Part shown: piece after piece, positions 41,395-48,482 of the stretch
Numbering within the stretch: position 1 is the stretch's first letter
Layout of the letters: every line of letters begins with the position of its first letter
Source: an uncultured Verrucomicrobiota bacterium
Lineage (GTDB): Bacteria > Verrucomicrobiota > Kiritimatiellia > Kiritimatiellales > Tichowtungiaceae
Reading direction: 5' to 3'
Length of the DNA: 48,482 bases
Assembly (NCBI GenBank): GCA_903826865.1
Contig: CAIKGD010000078.1
Location: 1-48,482, forward strand
The notes under the pieces: generated by a model
Database searches by the model: none
What the model saw: only the letters and a program-made list of their open reading frames with translations
What the model was told of the DNA's origin: nothing
Program-made: the position numbers and the translations under genes

Positions 41395-44300
41395 TTACAG
41401 TTCAATTCTTTTTACTTCAGTCGCCTGAATCGTCACCGGTCCGAGCAGTCCCGACGGAACCGGCTTGTCCTCTTTATTCCAGTGATGCCATGTGGCAAAC
41501 GTAATGCGCCCGGTATCCGGAACAGGGCCGCCGTCCTTCACCCAGTCCGGCCATTCGAGCGGAGCCCCGGCATCAAATTTTCCGGTGCTTTTCCACGTCA
41601 AATACGGCTGCTTGAATTCGTCACCGATAAGCCGGTTGATCCAGAGATTCGTCACGCGGATTTTCAGCGTGTTTTTCCCCGGTTTCACCAGCGCGGTGAT
41701 GTCGGTTTTGAACGGCGGCTTCCAGAGGATTCCCGTATCTTTGCCGTTCACGTTCACTTCGGCGATGACTTCGACCCGGCCGAGGTCAAGCGATAGTTCG
41801 ATGTCTTTCTTCACCATGTTTGCCGGAATATCTATTTCCTTTGTATAGGTTGCGCTGCCGGAAAAATATTTGATCCCCTCTTCCGGATGTTCCGGCCACG
41901 AAATCAGTTTTTCAAATGTTGCTGACGGCGGGGCGCCGAGCTTCGGCGGGAAGGAAACGTTCCACGGCCCTGTCACGGTCAGCGGTGCCGGAACGCCGGT
42001 GACTTCAACGGACTTTGTTCCCGCTGCCGACGTGACTTCATAACGGCCGTTTTCACTGGCAACCAGTTCTGCGGCCTTGGGCCATACGCGGATTTGGGCA
42101 CCGGCTGCTCCGGTAAACGCGGTAATTTCCGGCAAGCCTGTTTTGCGGAATACGACGAACACCGAGCCGCACGGATCAAATTTAATGGGCACTGTCGTGC
42201 GACCGTTCTCCGTTTTCCAGACGCCGACGGTTTCGATGCGCCCCGTGTCCGGATACCAGAATTCCGGAACCTTGCCGGTAACGCGGAAGGTTGCATCAAC
42301 CGTTACCGGGATATTCGTTTCGCTGGCGACAAAATAGACTTCTGCATCGCCTGCGCGCCGGTGAATCCAATTCACTTTCGCTGTACTTCCAGTGGATTTG
42401 CACTCGAAATCAGGCGCAAGGCCGATTGCGGAAAAAACTGCCGGCAGCGGTTTGCCCCAAAAAACTCTGCCTTTCCCGTACGAATGTTCCTGCTTCGTTT
42501 TCCCATCGCAATCGCCCCAAACCTCTGCGGCGATGGTCTGCACTTCTTTATCGCACTTCGGATAATCCAGCAGACTGGGTGATTTCGCCGGTTTCGGGCC
42601 GAGGACAACGGCGCCATCGCGAACCAGCTCGCGGATTTTGCGCGCCACAGCAGGTGTCATAAACACACCTTCGGACAGCACCAGTACCCGATACTGCATG
42701 CCGGACGGAAGATGGATGATCCCGTCCTGAACCGTCATCGTCAGCAATATTCCGCTGTTCAAATAATCATAGCCGTAACCGTCAAAGATTATGTTTTTTG
42801 CCAGATGAGGAAGATTCGGTTCGTCCTCACTAAGCAGCACGCAGCAATCGGCAGCAAACAATCCTTCCTGCAGTATATACTGACAACGGGAAAGATAGGA
42901 AAGCCATGCGCTGCCCTGTTCGAACCAGGTGGTTGTTTGATTGAGATGAATTCCGTACGGACCGAACGTCATGCCGGGCAGGCGGTTCGTCCACGGCTGC
43001 TGGGCCCAGGCGGAAATAACAAAGCGATTGATGCCGCCCGCATACACTTTGTCGCCGAGCGCCTTGATGGCGAAGGGATAATCCCGCCATCCCGCATCTT
43101 GAAGACCGGCGGTGAACGCTTCTGCGGCAATGTATTTCCGTCCGACGGCATGCGCCGCAGACGGGGCGACTTTGAGGCCGGCGTTCATACCAAGTTTGCC
43201 GACCCAGAACTCGCCCATCGGCGTATCGGTGCGGGTCATACACTGAAAATCGTCAAAGTTTCCGTGGTAGGCCTCAGCTGAAAGCGCAAGGCCATGCTTT
43301 TTCGCCAGCGTTCGCAGATAACCATAGTTGTTGTCGGCGATCAGATCGGAACAGGTTTTGCGGAAATCCCAGAGAAACCGCTCGCTCACTTCGGGGGATT
43401 CGACCGGATAACCGAATGCGACGGGCAGCAGCGGGAGCGGATCGTATCCGCGGCGTTTCTGGAATTCCTCCCGGAATTTCGGTGTCCAGTTCTGCGGGCC
43501 TTCCTCCCACGAATCAATGTGCGTGGAAACAATCGTTTTCCCGGCCAGTGCCCCGGCATTATGAAGCATCTTTCCGAGAAATCCTTCAAAATGGATATCC
43601 AGCGCCTCCCGGCTCATTTTATCACACTCGAAGCCGGTGCCGTTCGGCGTGCACGGATGCCCGACTTTGCCCGTCGTCGTGTGCCCGACGCGAAGAATGG
43701 TCCAGTTCCCTGCCGGCACGTCCCATGTGAGCGTGCCGTCCGCCGCCAGCGATTTCGTAATATCAATAATGCCGTCGCGCTGGACGGCCCCGGGATACGG
43801 GAACCAGTTCGTCTCAATCATGACGGAACTGTATCCCGACACGAATCCCGCCTTGTAGCCCCATTTAGGAACCTGCAACCCGCGGTGCAGTTCAACCTCC
43901 GTGATGTCCATTTTTCCAGGCAACTTCACTCTGGGATCCGCCTTTGTGAAGACAAGCCGGTAAAATTTTCCCGAAACCGGGGGAAACGCAATTTCGGTCT
44001 TCGAAGCATCCTGTCTAGTGATGCGGATGGCTATTTTTGTTACACTGGTGTAGGTGATTCCATCAGCGGAAACCATCAGTTCGCCCGAATCCGCCTGCGC
44101 CCCCGGCCCTGTATTTGCGGTAAGCGCCTGCGCAGTAAAGGGCTCAGCGAATTCAAACTGAATAAACTGCGGCCTGCCCGGTTCCGGCAGCGGAAGCGGT
44201 GAACCGGTCCCCTTGCTGCCATCAATAACTTTTGCGCCTTCAAATTCCGGATCGCTGCCGCTCACCGCCGGTGCGCATTCGCGCATCGGCATGGCGTCAC

Positions 44301-44853
44301 CTTCCGGTGACCGGAATGCAAATATTGCGATGTCGCGGTAATACGGAACCGGTGCCGATCCGCCTTCTGCAATCTCGGCCTTGTTGGCCGGTGGTAAAGG
44401 CAGTTTCCTCGCATACTTGCAGGGCCCGGCAATGCGCGTCTTGCTTGAGGTAAGAGTCTGCATCGAATGCTCAACGGTATTCCACGGGCCGCTGCTTCCC
44501 GACCAGCCGTCCGCATTGTACAGAGTAATTTCGATACCCAGCCGGTCCGCTTCGCGCACCGCATGCAAAAACAGCGCGTTCCATTCGTCCGTCAGAAAAT
44601 CCACCCGTCCCGGAGGAATGAAGGCCGACACGCTCATAAGCAGCACGCCGCCGATGCCGACGCGATGCATCGATTCAAGGTCGTCCGTAATGCCTTCTTT
44701 CGTGAGGTTGCCGTTCATCCACATCCAGTACACCCAGGGTTTGGCGGAATCGGGCGGAGTTTTAAATCCCTGTTCCAGCACGCCGGCGGCACGAACGTGT
44801 GTTCCGCAAAGCATGGAACAGATGAGCATCAGTATTAAGGTTGCGTTCTTCAC
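41395..44853 (-). CDS. GH106-like glycosidase (alpha-L-rhamnosidase family), paralogue 3
   Basis: This 1152-residue protein has a GTG start and GGAAG nine bases ahead. The signal peptide is MKNATLILMLICSMLCGTHV. Motifs are WMWMNGNLTKEGITDDLESM, DSWEEGPQNWT (Glu about 449), RTDTPMGEFWVGK and AAEAFTAGLQDAGW (Glu about 577). The central galactose-binding-like part has ALTANTGPGAQADSG, and the C-terminal sandwich has GILWKPPFKTDITA and NLWINRLIGDE. All expected catalytic positions seem intact. It is the first of the tandem paralogues in transcription order, 25 bp after the sulfatase. Confidence 0.86.
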   Translation of the reverse strand: MKNATLILMLICSMLCGTHVRAAGVLEQGFKTPPDSAKPWVYWMWMNGNLTKEGITDDLESMHRVGIGGVLLMSVSAFIPPGRVDFLTDEWNALFLHAVREADRLGIEITLYNADGWSGSSGPWNTVEHSMQTLTSSKTRIAGPCKYARKLPLPPANKAEIAEGGSAPVPYYRDIAIFAFRSPEGDAMPMRECAPAVSGSDPEFEGAKVIDGSKGTGSPLPLPEPGRPQFIQFEFAEPFTAQALTANTGPGAQADSGELMVSADGITYTSVTKIAIRITRQDASKTEIAFPPVSGKFYRLVFTKADPRVKLPGKMDITEVELHRGLQVPKWGYKAGFVSGYSSVMIETNWFPYPGAVQRDGIIDITKSLAADGTLTWDVPAGNWTILRVGHTTTGKVGHPCTPNGTGFECDKMSREALDIHFEGFLGKMLHNAGALAGKTIVSTHIDSWEEGPQNWTPKFREEFQKRRGYDPLPLLPVAFGYPVESPEVSERFLWDFRKTCSDLIADNNYGYLRTLAKKHGLALSAEAYHGNFDDFQCMTRTDTPMGEFWVGKLGMNAGLKVAPSAAHAVGRKYIAAEAFTAGLQDAGWRDYPFAIKALGDKVYAGGINRFVISAWAQQPWTNRLPGMTFGPYGIHLNQTTTWFEQGSAWLSYLSRCQYILQEGLFAADCCVLLSEDEPNLPHLAKNIIFDGYGYDYLNSGILLTMTVQDGIIHLPSGMQYRVLVLSEGVFMTPAVARKIRELVRDGAVVLGPKPAKSPSLLDYPKCDKEVQTIAAEVWGDCDGKTKQEHSYGKGRVFWGKPLPAVFSAIGLAPDFECKSTGSTAKVNWIHRRAGDAEVYFVASETNIPVTVDATFRVTGKVPEFWYPDTGRIETVGVWKTENGRTTVPIKFDPCGSVFVVFRKTGLPEITAFTGAAGAQIRVWPKAAELVASENGRYEVTSAAGTKSVEVTGVPAPLTVTGPWNVSFPPKLGAPPSATFEKLISWPEHPEEGIKYFSGSATYTKEIDIPANMVKKDIELSLDLGRVEVIAEVNVNGKDTGILWKPPFKTDITALVKPGKNTLKIRVTNLWINRLIGDEFKQPYLTWKSTGKFDAGAPLEWPDWVKDGGPVPDTGRITFATWHHWNKEDKPVPSGLLGPVTIQATEVKRIEL

Positions 44854-44878
44854 TTTTTAATCTTCCAGTTGTTTATTC

Positions 44879-46366
44879 TTAATAAACCAGTCTGGCATCA
44901 CCGCCATGCTTGATCATTTGCGGATATGTTTTATCCCACCAGACATCATAGGCTGCCGCCATCCGCTGCGCGAGTTCAGGCATCTGAGCGGCAATATTTT
45001 TCTGACAGGCAGGATCGGCGAACACATCATAAAGTTCCCAGCCTTTAGTAAGACCCCATAAAAACTGTGCATTGGTCGTTGTATATGGCGCACTGACCGC
45101 TCCCTGCTGAATCCGCAGGAGATTGTTGTTGGAGGCTTGCGGCTCAGCGGCGCTGAGCCCTTGAGGATCGGCAGACGGTTCGCGCCGGGCCAGCAGATAG
45201 TTTTTCCAGCGCACGGCGGCTTCGGTATATTTGCTTAGCGCGGCCATGCCGCCGGCCCATCGTCCGACATGTTTAAACACCATCCGGTCAGTCCACGGAA
45301 CCGTTCCCCCTTCCAGCAAAGGAATCAAACTGTATCCGTCTTTTTCGGACTGGAATTCTCCGGGCAGCGCAACTCCTGTAAGATCACAAAGCGTAGGCAG
45401 TACATCCACCGCATCGGCCAGCACATCAATATTGTGCGGCGTCCAATGTCCCGGCCAGCGCCAGAGCGAGAACGCGCGGAATCCGCCGATCCACGATGTG
45501 CATTTGCATCCGCGCATTCCGGCATTGTAGGTGTCCACGCCATAGGTTCCGCCGTTATCGTTCATTAGAATAACAACCGTATTGCTGCTCAGTCCCAGTT
45601 CATCCAGACGGGCCGTCAGGCGTCCGATATTTTTATCGACATTGGCCACCATTCCGTAAAACACAGCTGTTTTGTCGTTCACTTTGCCCCGATACGGCGC
45701 GATATCCTCTTCGGGCACGCGCAACGGATCGTGCGGCGACCAGGTGGCGAGATAGCAGAAAAACGGACGTTCCCTGTTTTCGTCGATAAAACGAATAGCC
45801 TCGGCAAAAAGCACATCTTCACGGAATCCCTGACCGGCTGTCTTCTTCCCGTTGCGGCGGACGACCGGGTTGAAAAACCCTTTTTCGCTCTGCGGATCTT
45901 CCAGTGACACGTCATAATCAAATCCCCGGCCTTTCGGGCTGTATTCCGGCCCGTCGCCCATGTGCCATTTTCCAAGATGCGCCGTAACATAGCCGGCCTG
46001 CTTGAGAAACTGCGGAAGAATAGTGCGTTCTTTCGCCATATGCTCGCGCGGCGGAATCGTATGGGTCACGCCGGACCGGAACGGATACATTCCGGTCATC
46101 AGAGCCGTGCGGGACGGTGCACAGGCGGTTTCCACGCAAAAGTTATCGAACCGCACACTTTGGTCATACAGACGATCCATATTCGGTGTTTTAATCACCG
46201 GATTGCCGGTGCGTCCCAAATCGCCATAACCCTGATCATCCGTAAGAATGAAAACGATATTCGGTTTTTGTGATTCAACTGCAAAGGAATGACCCGCCGC
46301 GCCCAAACCGGCCAACCCTGTAAGAAGGAACTGCGCTGTTTTACCCGAGGCCTTTGTTTTTTTCAT
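44879..46366 (-). CDS. FGly-dependent sulfatase, first gene of the cluster
   Basis: This 495-residue S1-type sulfatase has a signal-like N-terminus (TAQFLLTGLAGLGAAGHSFA), KPNIVFILTDDQGYGD (metal aspartates 43-44), CAPSR with Cys82 as the formylglycine precursor, LGKWHMGDGPEY and ILMNDNGGTYGVD. A stretch near residue 405 (DPQGLSAAEPQAS) is encoded by a perfect DNA palindrome (45141-45159), perhaps an inserted repeat. It is the first gene behind the palindromic operator and promoter at about 46480-46507. It needs a formylglycine-generating or anaerobic maturing enzyme, not found in this window. Confidence 0.9.
   Translation of the reverse strand: MKKTKASGKTAQFLLTGLAGLGAAGHSFAVESQKPNIVFILTDDQGYGDLGRTGNPVIKTPNMDRLYDQSVRFDNFCVETACAPSRTALMTGMYPFRSGVTHTIPPREHMAKERTILPQFLKQAGYVTAHLGKWHMGDGPEYSPKGRGFDYDVSLEDPQSEKGFFNPVVRRNGKKTAGQGFREDVLFAEAIRFIDENRERPFFCYLATWSPHDPLRVPEEDIAPYRGKVNDKTAVFYGMVANVDKNIGRLTARLDELGLSSNTVVILMNDNGGTYGVDTYNAGMRGCKCTSWIGGFRAFSLWRWPGHWTPHNIDVLADAVDVLPTLCDLTGVALPGEFQSEKDGYSLIPLLEGGTVPWTDRMVFKHVGRWAGGMAALSKYTEAAVRWKNYLLARREPSADPQGLSAAEPQASNNNLLRIQQGAVSAPYTTTNAQFLWGLTKGWELYDVFADPACQKNIAAQMPELAQRMAAAYDVWWDKTYPQMIKHGGDARLVY
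45141..45159. repeat. Perfect inverted repeat inside the sulfatase gene
   Basis: GGCTCAGCG-G-CGCTGAGCC has 9-bp arms around one base. It lies in a poorly conserved region of the sulfatase between LLARREP and NNNLLRI, and resembles the small GC palindromes elsewhere in the window. Confidence 0.5.
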
Positions 46367-46475
46367 ATTTTCAACCCTCTGCCCTTCGGTTTCTGTAATT
46401 TCTGCGATATTACGGCTTTACCGACGACTCCGTCACTCCTGTTCCGCAAAAGACATATGTCGCTTAAATGCCTTG

Positions 46476-46491
46476 TTATTAGTACTAATAA
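46476..46491. promoter_or_regulatory. Perfect 16-bp palindromic operator candidate
   Basis: TTATTAGTACTAATAA is fully symmetric. It overlaps a candidate -10 (TACTAA on the minus strand, 46484-46479) that lies 17 nt from a TTGACC -35 (46507-46502). It is 110 bp ahead of the sulfatase start. Symmetry and position fit a LacI-type repressor site. Confidence 0.6.
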
Positions 46492-46674
46492 ATACAGCTC
46501 CGGTCAATTGATTTCTCGACTCCGTATTCAATGCAAGTCTGTATAAAGAGAACACAGACATGACCAGAAGAACGGTTTTTGCAGACACGGCACAGACTAT
46601 ACCGGTGAACGTGAATTTTCCACGCCATTGAAGCGTTTAAAACAATGCGGCAGGTATTTCCGGCCCCCGTCTAT

Positions 46675-46698
46675 GGCGCAGGTGCGGGAGCCTGTGCC
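46675..46698 (-). terminator. GC hairpin after the HAD-family gene
   Basis: GGCGCAGG (46675-46682) and CCTGTGCC (46691-46698) pair over 8 bp with one G-U wobble around an 8-nt loop, 13 bp beyond the HAD stop. No uridine run follows. It also resembles the REP-like stems at 12349 and 23318. Confidence 0.4.
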
Positions 46699-46710
46699 GC
46701 AAACTGACGT

Positions 46711-47673
46711 TCACCGCAACTGCCGGAGAACCTGCTCAAAGTTTTCTGAGTAGTGCGTGCACAGCGATTTCGTTCCGCTCTCAATGATATTGCCGCCGCC
46801 GATGCCGATCGGCGCGAATCCGGCCAGCAGGATGGAAACCACCCCGGCCCCGCTGTCTTCAATGCCGACCACGCGGCGGCGCTCCTCGAACGGAATACCG
46901 AGTCCGACCCGCGCGGTTTCCGCATAGAGCCACGGATGCGGCTTGGGTGAAAGTTCGCCGAGCGTGCCCGGTTCGCCGGGGCGAATGGCATAGCCGGCTG
47001 TAATAATGGCGTCGTAGAATTCTTTGGGGTCGCCCATCCCCAAAGTTTGAAACGCATTAAGAATTTCCGGCCAGGCTTTTTCGTAGAGGCCGGAGGTGAC
47101 CAGCCCGATTTTCACCTTCATCGCTTTGAGCTCATATAAAAACTCTTTGATGCCCGGTGACGGCGTGAAGGCTCCCTTTTTGCCGCGTCCTTCGAGAATT
47201 TCCTTCATCTCATAGTTGGTGTGCTTGAAATACCACGTCCGCGCCGCTTCGACCGTTTTGTCCGGACAGTATTTGCGGACACAGTATTGCAGGTGCTCAG
47301 AAACGGAGTGACCGGAAACATGCGGCTCGTCACAGGCTTCGAGTTTAAACTTCGGATCGCCCAGCAGACTGGCGGTGGTCTTTTCGATAATCCATATCCA
47401 GAAGTGTTCGCTGTGCACTGTCGTGCCGTCGAGATCCATCAGCACCGCCTTGAGCGGCTTTTCAATTTCGACCGGATGAAGCGGATAATAAGCCGGATAC
47501 CCCATCGCCGATTTGACCAGAGCGAGCGAGCGTCCGTCCTCAAAAGTTACGAACTCCACTTTACGGTCGGCAATGGTCTTAACCGAAACCACGCCGTTCT
47601 CATCCGCTCTGAACACCCCGTCAGATGTTTGTTCCAAGGCAATCAATTCCCCGGTATTCAAAAACTCATTCAT
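46711..47673 (-). CDS. HAD-superfamily phosphatase (phosphoglycolate phosphatase/beta-PGM-like)
   Basis: This protein has 320 residues. A 70-residue N-terminal extension precedes the HAD core: AVLMDLDGTTVHSEHFW (motif I, nucleophile aspartate, near residue 80), KIGLVTSGLYEKAW (motif II), PKPHPWLYAE (motif III lysine) and VVGIEDSGAGVVSILLAGF (motif IV). The motif spacing and helical cap are those of subfamily I. It likely dephosphorylates a sugar phosphate or similar metabolite; the substrate is not evident. It starts 25 bp after the desaturase stop and is on the same strand. Confidence 0.85.
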   Translation of the reverse strand: MNEFLNTGELIALEQTSDGVFRADENGVVSVKTIADRKVEFVTFEDGRSLALVKSAMGYPAYYPLHPVEIEKPLKAVLMDLDGTTVHSEHFWIWIIEKTTASLLGDPKFKLEACDEPHVSGHSVSEHLQYCVRKYCPDKTVEAARTWYFKHTNYEMKEILEGRGKKGAFTPSPGIKEFLYELKAMKVKIGLVTSGLYEKAWPEILNAFQTLGMGDPKEFYDAIITAGYAIRPGEPGTLGELSPKPHPWLYAETARVGLGIPFEERRRVVGIEDSGAGVVSILLAGFAPIGIGGGNIIESGTKSLCTHYSENFEQVLRQLR

Positions 47674-47698
47674 ACTTTAATTTGCATTCCTCTCTGTC

Positions 47699-48406
47699 TC
47701 ACTGTTGTTTCACCAGCTCATCGACCGGCACATATTCATTCTCAGGATGCATATCTTTTTCACGGGCAATAGCGAACATCTCCCTCCAGCAGTCAACCAT
47801 ACTTCCCGGTTCCGCCAAATCTTTACAGATAATACCGTGCAGTTTGGGGAGGTTGCGGGAAGGCACCCCCGGGAACAGGTGGTGATCGACATGATCGTCG
47901 AGCCCCCAGAAAATCATCTTGATGAAAGGATTGACCCGGACCGAGCGGGTGGACAGGCGCTGATCAGTCACGTTATATGCCCGGCCGATATGCTCCGTGG
48001 AATGCCAGAGCTGCTCGATCGCTGCTCCGATCTGCCAGGCAATGGTGAAAAATAAAACCGGAGCCCAGCAGCGGAACCGGATTGCGGAGGCGACGACTGC
48101 AAGATGTATAAGGAGAATCGCCAGCGATTCGATCCGGATGACAAGGATGTCTTTTTCACTGCAATGCCCGTTCATCATCCGGTCTTTCTGTCCAAGAGCA
48201 CGCCGGATCTGCACCATAACATCGCGACCCAGCTGCGGAATCGCACCGACCACCAGAATTTTAAGGATAATGATCCGGAAAAAATTCCGCAACCAGCGGC
48301 TCGTAATCACCTCCGGCCAGTCGGTTTCCGGATCGATTCCGCGGACCATGGTGCAGCGATGATGCAGCCGGTGGGAAATCCGGGCATAGCGCGGGCTGTT
48401 CCACAT
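47699..48406 (-). CDS. Fatty acid desaturase family protein, C-terminal part after apparent frameshift
   Basis: From the first ATG the frame gives 235 residues. Histidine boxes are visible as ISHRLHHR near residue 10 and DDHVDHHLFPGVPSRNLPKL near residue 170, the HxxHH pattern of membrane di-iron desaturases. Hydrophobic segments lie between (IIILKILVVGAIPQL and IHLAVVASAIRF). The ATG at 48406 directly follows an in-frame TGA and has no ribosome site. The upstream piece of the same protein continues in another frame to the window edge, so this is probably not a true start. Such enzymes insert double bonds in acyl chains; substrate unknown. Confidence 0.65.
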   Translation of the reverse strand: MWNSPRYARISHRLHHRCTMVRGIDPETDWPEVITSRWLRNFFRIIILKILVVGAIPQLGRDVMVQIRRALGQKDRMMNGHCSEKDILVIRIESLAILLIHLAVVASAIRFRCWAPVLFFTIAWQIGAAIEQLWHSTEHIGRAYNVTDQRLSTRSVRVNPFIKMIFWGLDDHVDHHLFPGVPSRNLPKLHGIICKDLAEPGSMVDCWREMFAIAREKDMHPENEYVPVDELVKQQ

Positions 48407-48482
48407 TCACCAGATACAGCGGATAAATCATCAGCAGATGTGAAAAATGCCGATGCCCGATCGTCAGTGGAAAATCCTTTCC
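48402..48482 (-). pseudogene. Upstream fragment of the desaturase in another frame
   Basis: Reading from base 48482 on the minus strand gives DFPLTIGHRHFSHLLMIYP and then LYLVNV, fitting the preceding part of a desaturase. It joins the next frame only if about two bases (a GT/TG unit in GTGTGG) were lost near 48402. Either the gene is broken or the assembly has an error here. Confidence 0.5.

Larger units (their letters stand above)
46367..46710. other. Regulatory spacer between the HAD gene and the sulfatase cluster
   Basis: These 344 bp hold no supported gene. The left part is the 5' leader of the sulfatase gene (about 110 bp). The middle holds the palindrome and promoter (46476-46507). 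The right part carries a GC hairpin (46675-46698) just after the HAD stop. I see nothing in 46510-46670. Confidence 0.6.

Overview
The window looks like a chromosomal stretch from a Gram-negative member of the PVC superphylum, most likely Kiritimatiellota or Verrucomicrobiota. This is an inference. It rests on a diderm gene set (YidC, TolC/RND efflux), two FGly-type sulfatases next to three GH106-like glycosidases, a surface beta-helix protein with a C-terminus of Verrucomicrobial style, and many GC-rich palindromic dispersed repeats. No rRNA or taxonomic marker is present to settle it. There is one tRNA (Lys, CTT), no CRISPR array and no insertion sequence with a transposase.

Region 1 (1-4510, minus strand) is a surface-polysaccharide operon. 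A GbsR/MarR-type regulator leads, followed 1 bp later by a NusG/RfaH-like antiterminator. A 182-bp leader then carries an ops-like 9-mer inside competing hairpins. After it come a UDP-glucuronate-4-epimerase-like enzyme, GDP-mannose 4,6-dehydratase and the N-terminal part of a bifunctional fucokinase/GDP-fucose pyrophosphorylase cut by the window edge. Region 2 (4635-8619, minus) is rpmH-rnpA-yidD-yidC followed by a coiled-coil/XRE protein, with a SAM methyltransferase upstream. Region 3 (8773-11323, plus) holds a TerC-like membrane protein, a small secreted protein, a flavoprotein and a MntA/HepT pair. Region 4 (11478-13650, minus) holds a DUF2007-like membrane protein and RsmB, separated by a repeat-rich spacer containing a three-hairpin element and a decayed copy of the 3' end of rsmB.

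Region 5 (13748-19934, plus) is a compact efflux operon: ArsR regulator, TolC-like channel, adaptor, RND pump and a DUF2892 membrane peptide. Region 6 (20021-22899) has an exported Hsp20 divergent from a two-component system. Region 7 (23169-25961) has an HrpB-type helicase with palindromic repeats inside its reading frame, then tRNA-Lys.

Region 8 (26005-46500, minus) is the most distinctive part: a carbohydrate-catabolic cluster of about 20 kb. From a promoter overlapped by a perfect 16-bp palindrome it reads sulfatase, three tandem GH106-like paralogues (one with a LamG-like insertion), a second sulfatase with EF-hands, a beta-helix/GHL15-like surface protein, a GH42-like glycosidase of unassigned specificity and a LacI regulator. 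All genes are tightly packed and there is no SusC/SusD pair. I infer that it degrades a sulfated 6-deoxyhexose-containing glycan. The right end (46711-48482, minus) holds an HAD phosphatase and a fatty acid desaturase that appears to be frameshifted.
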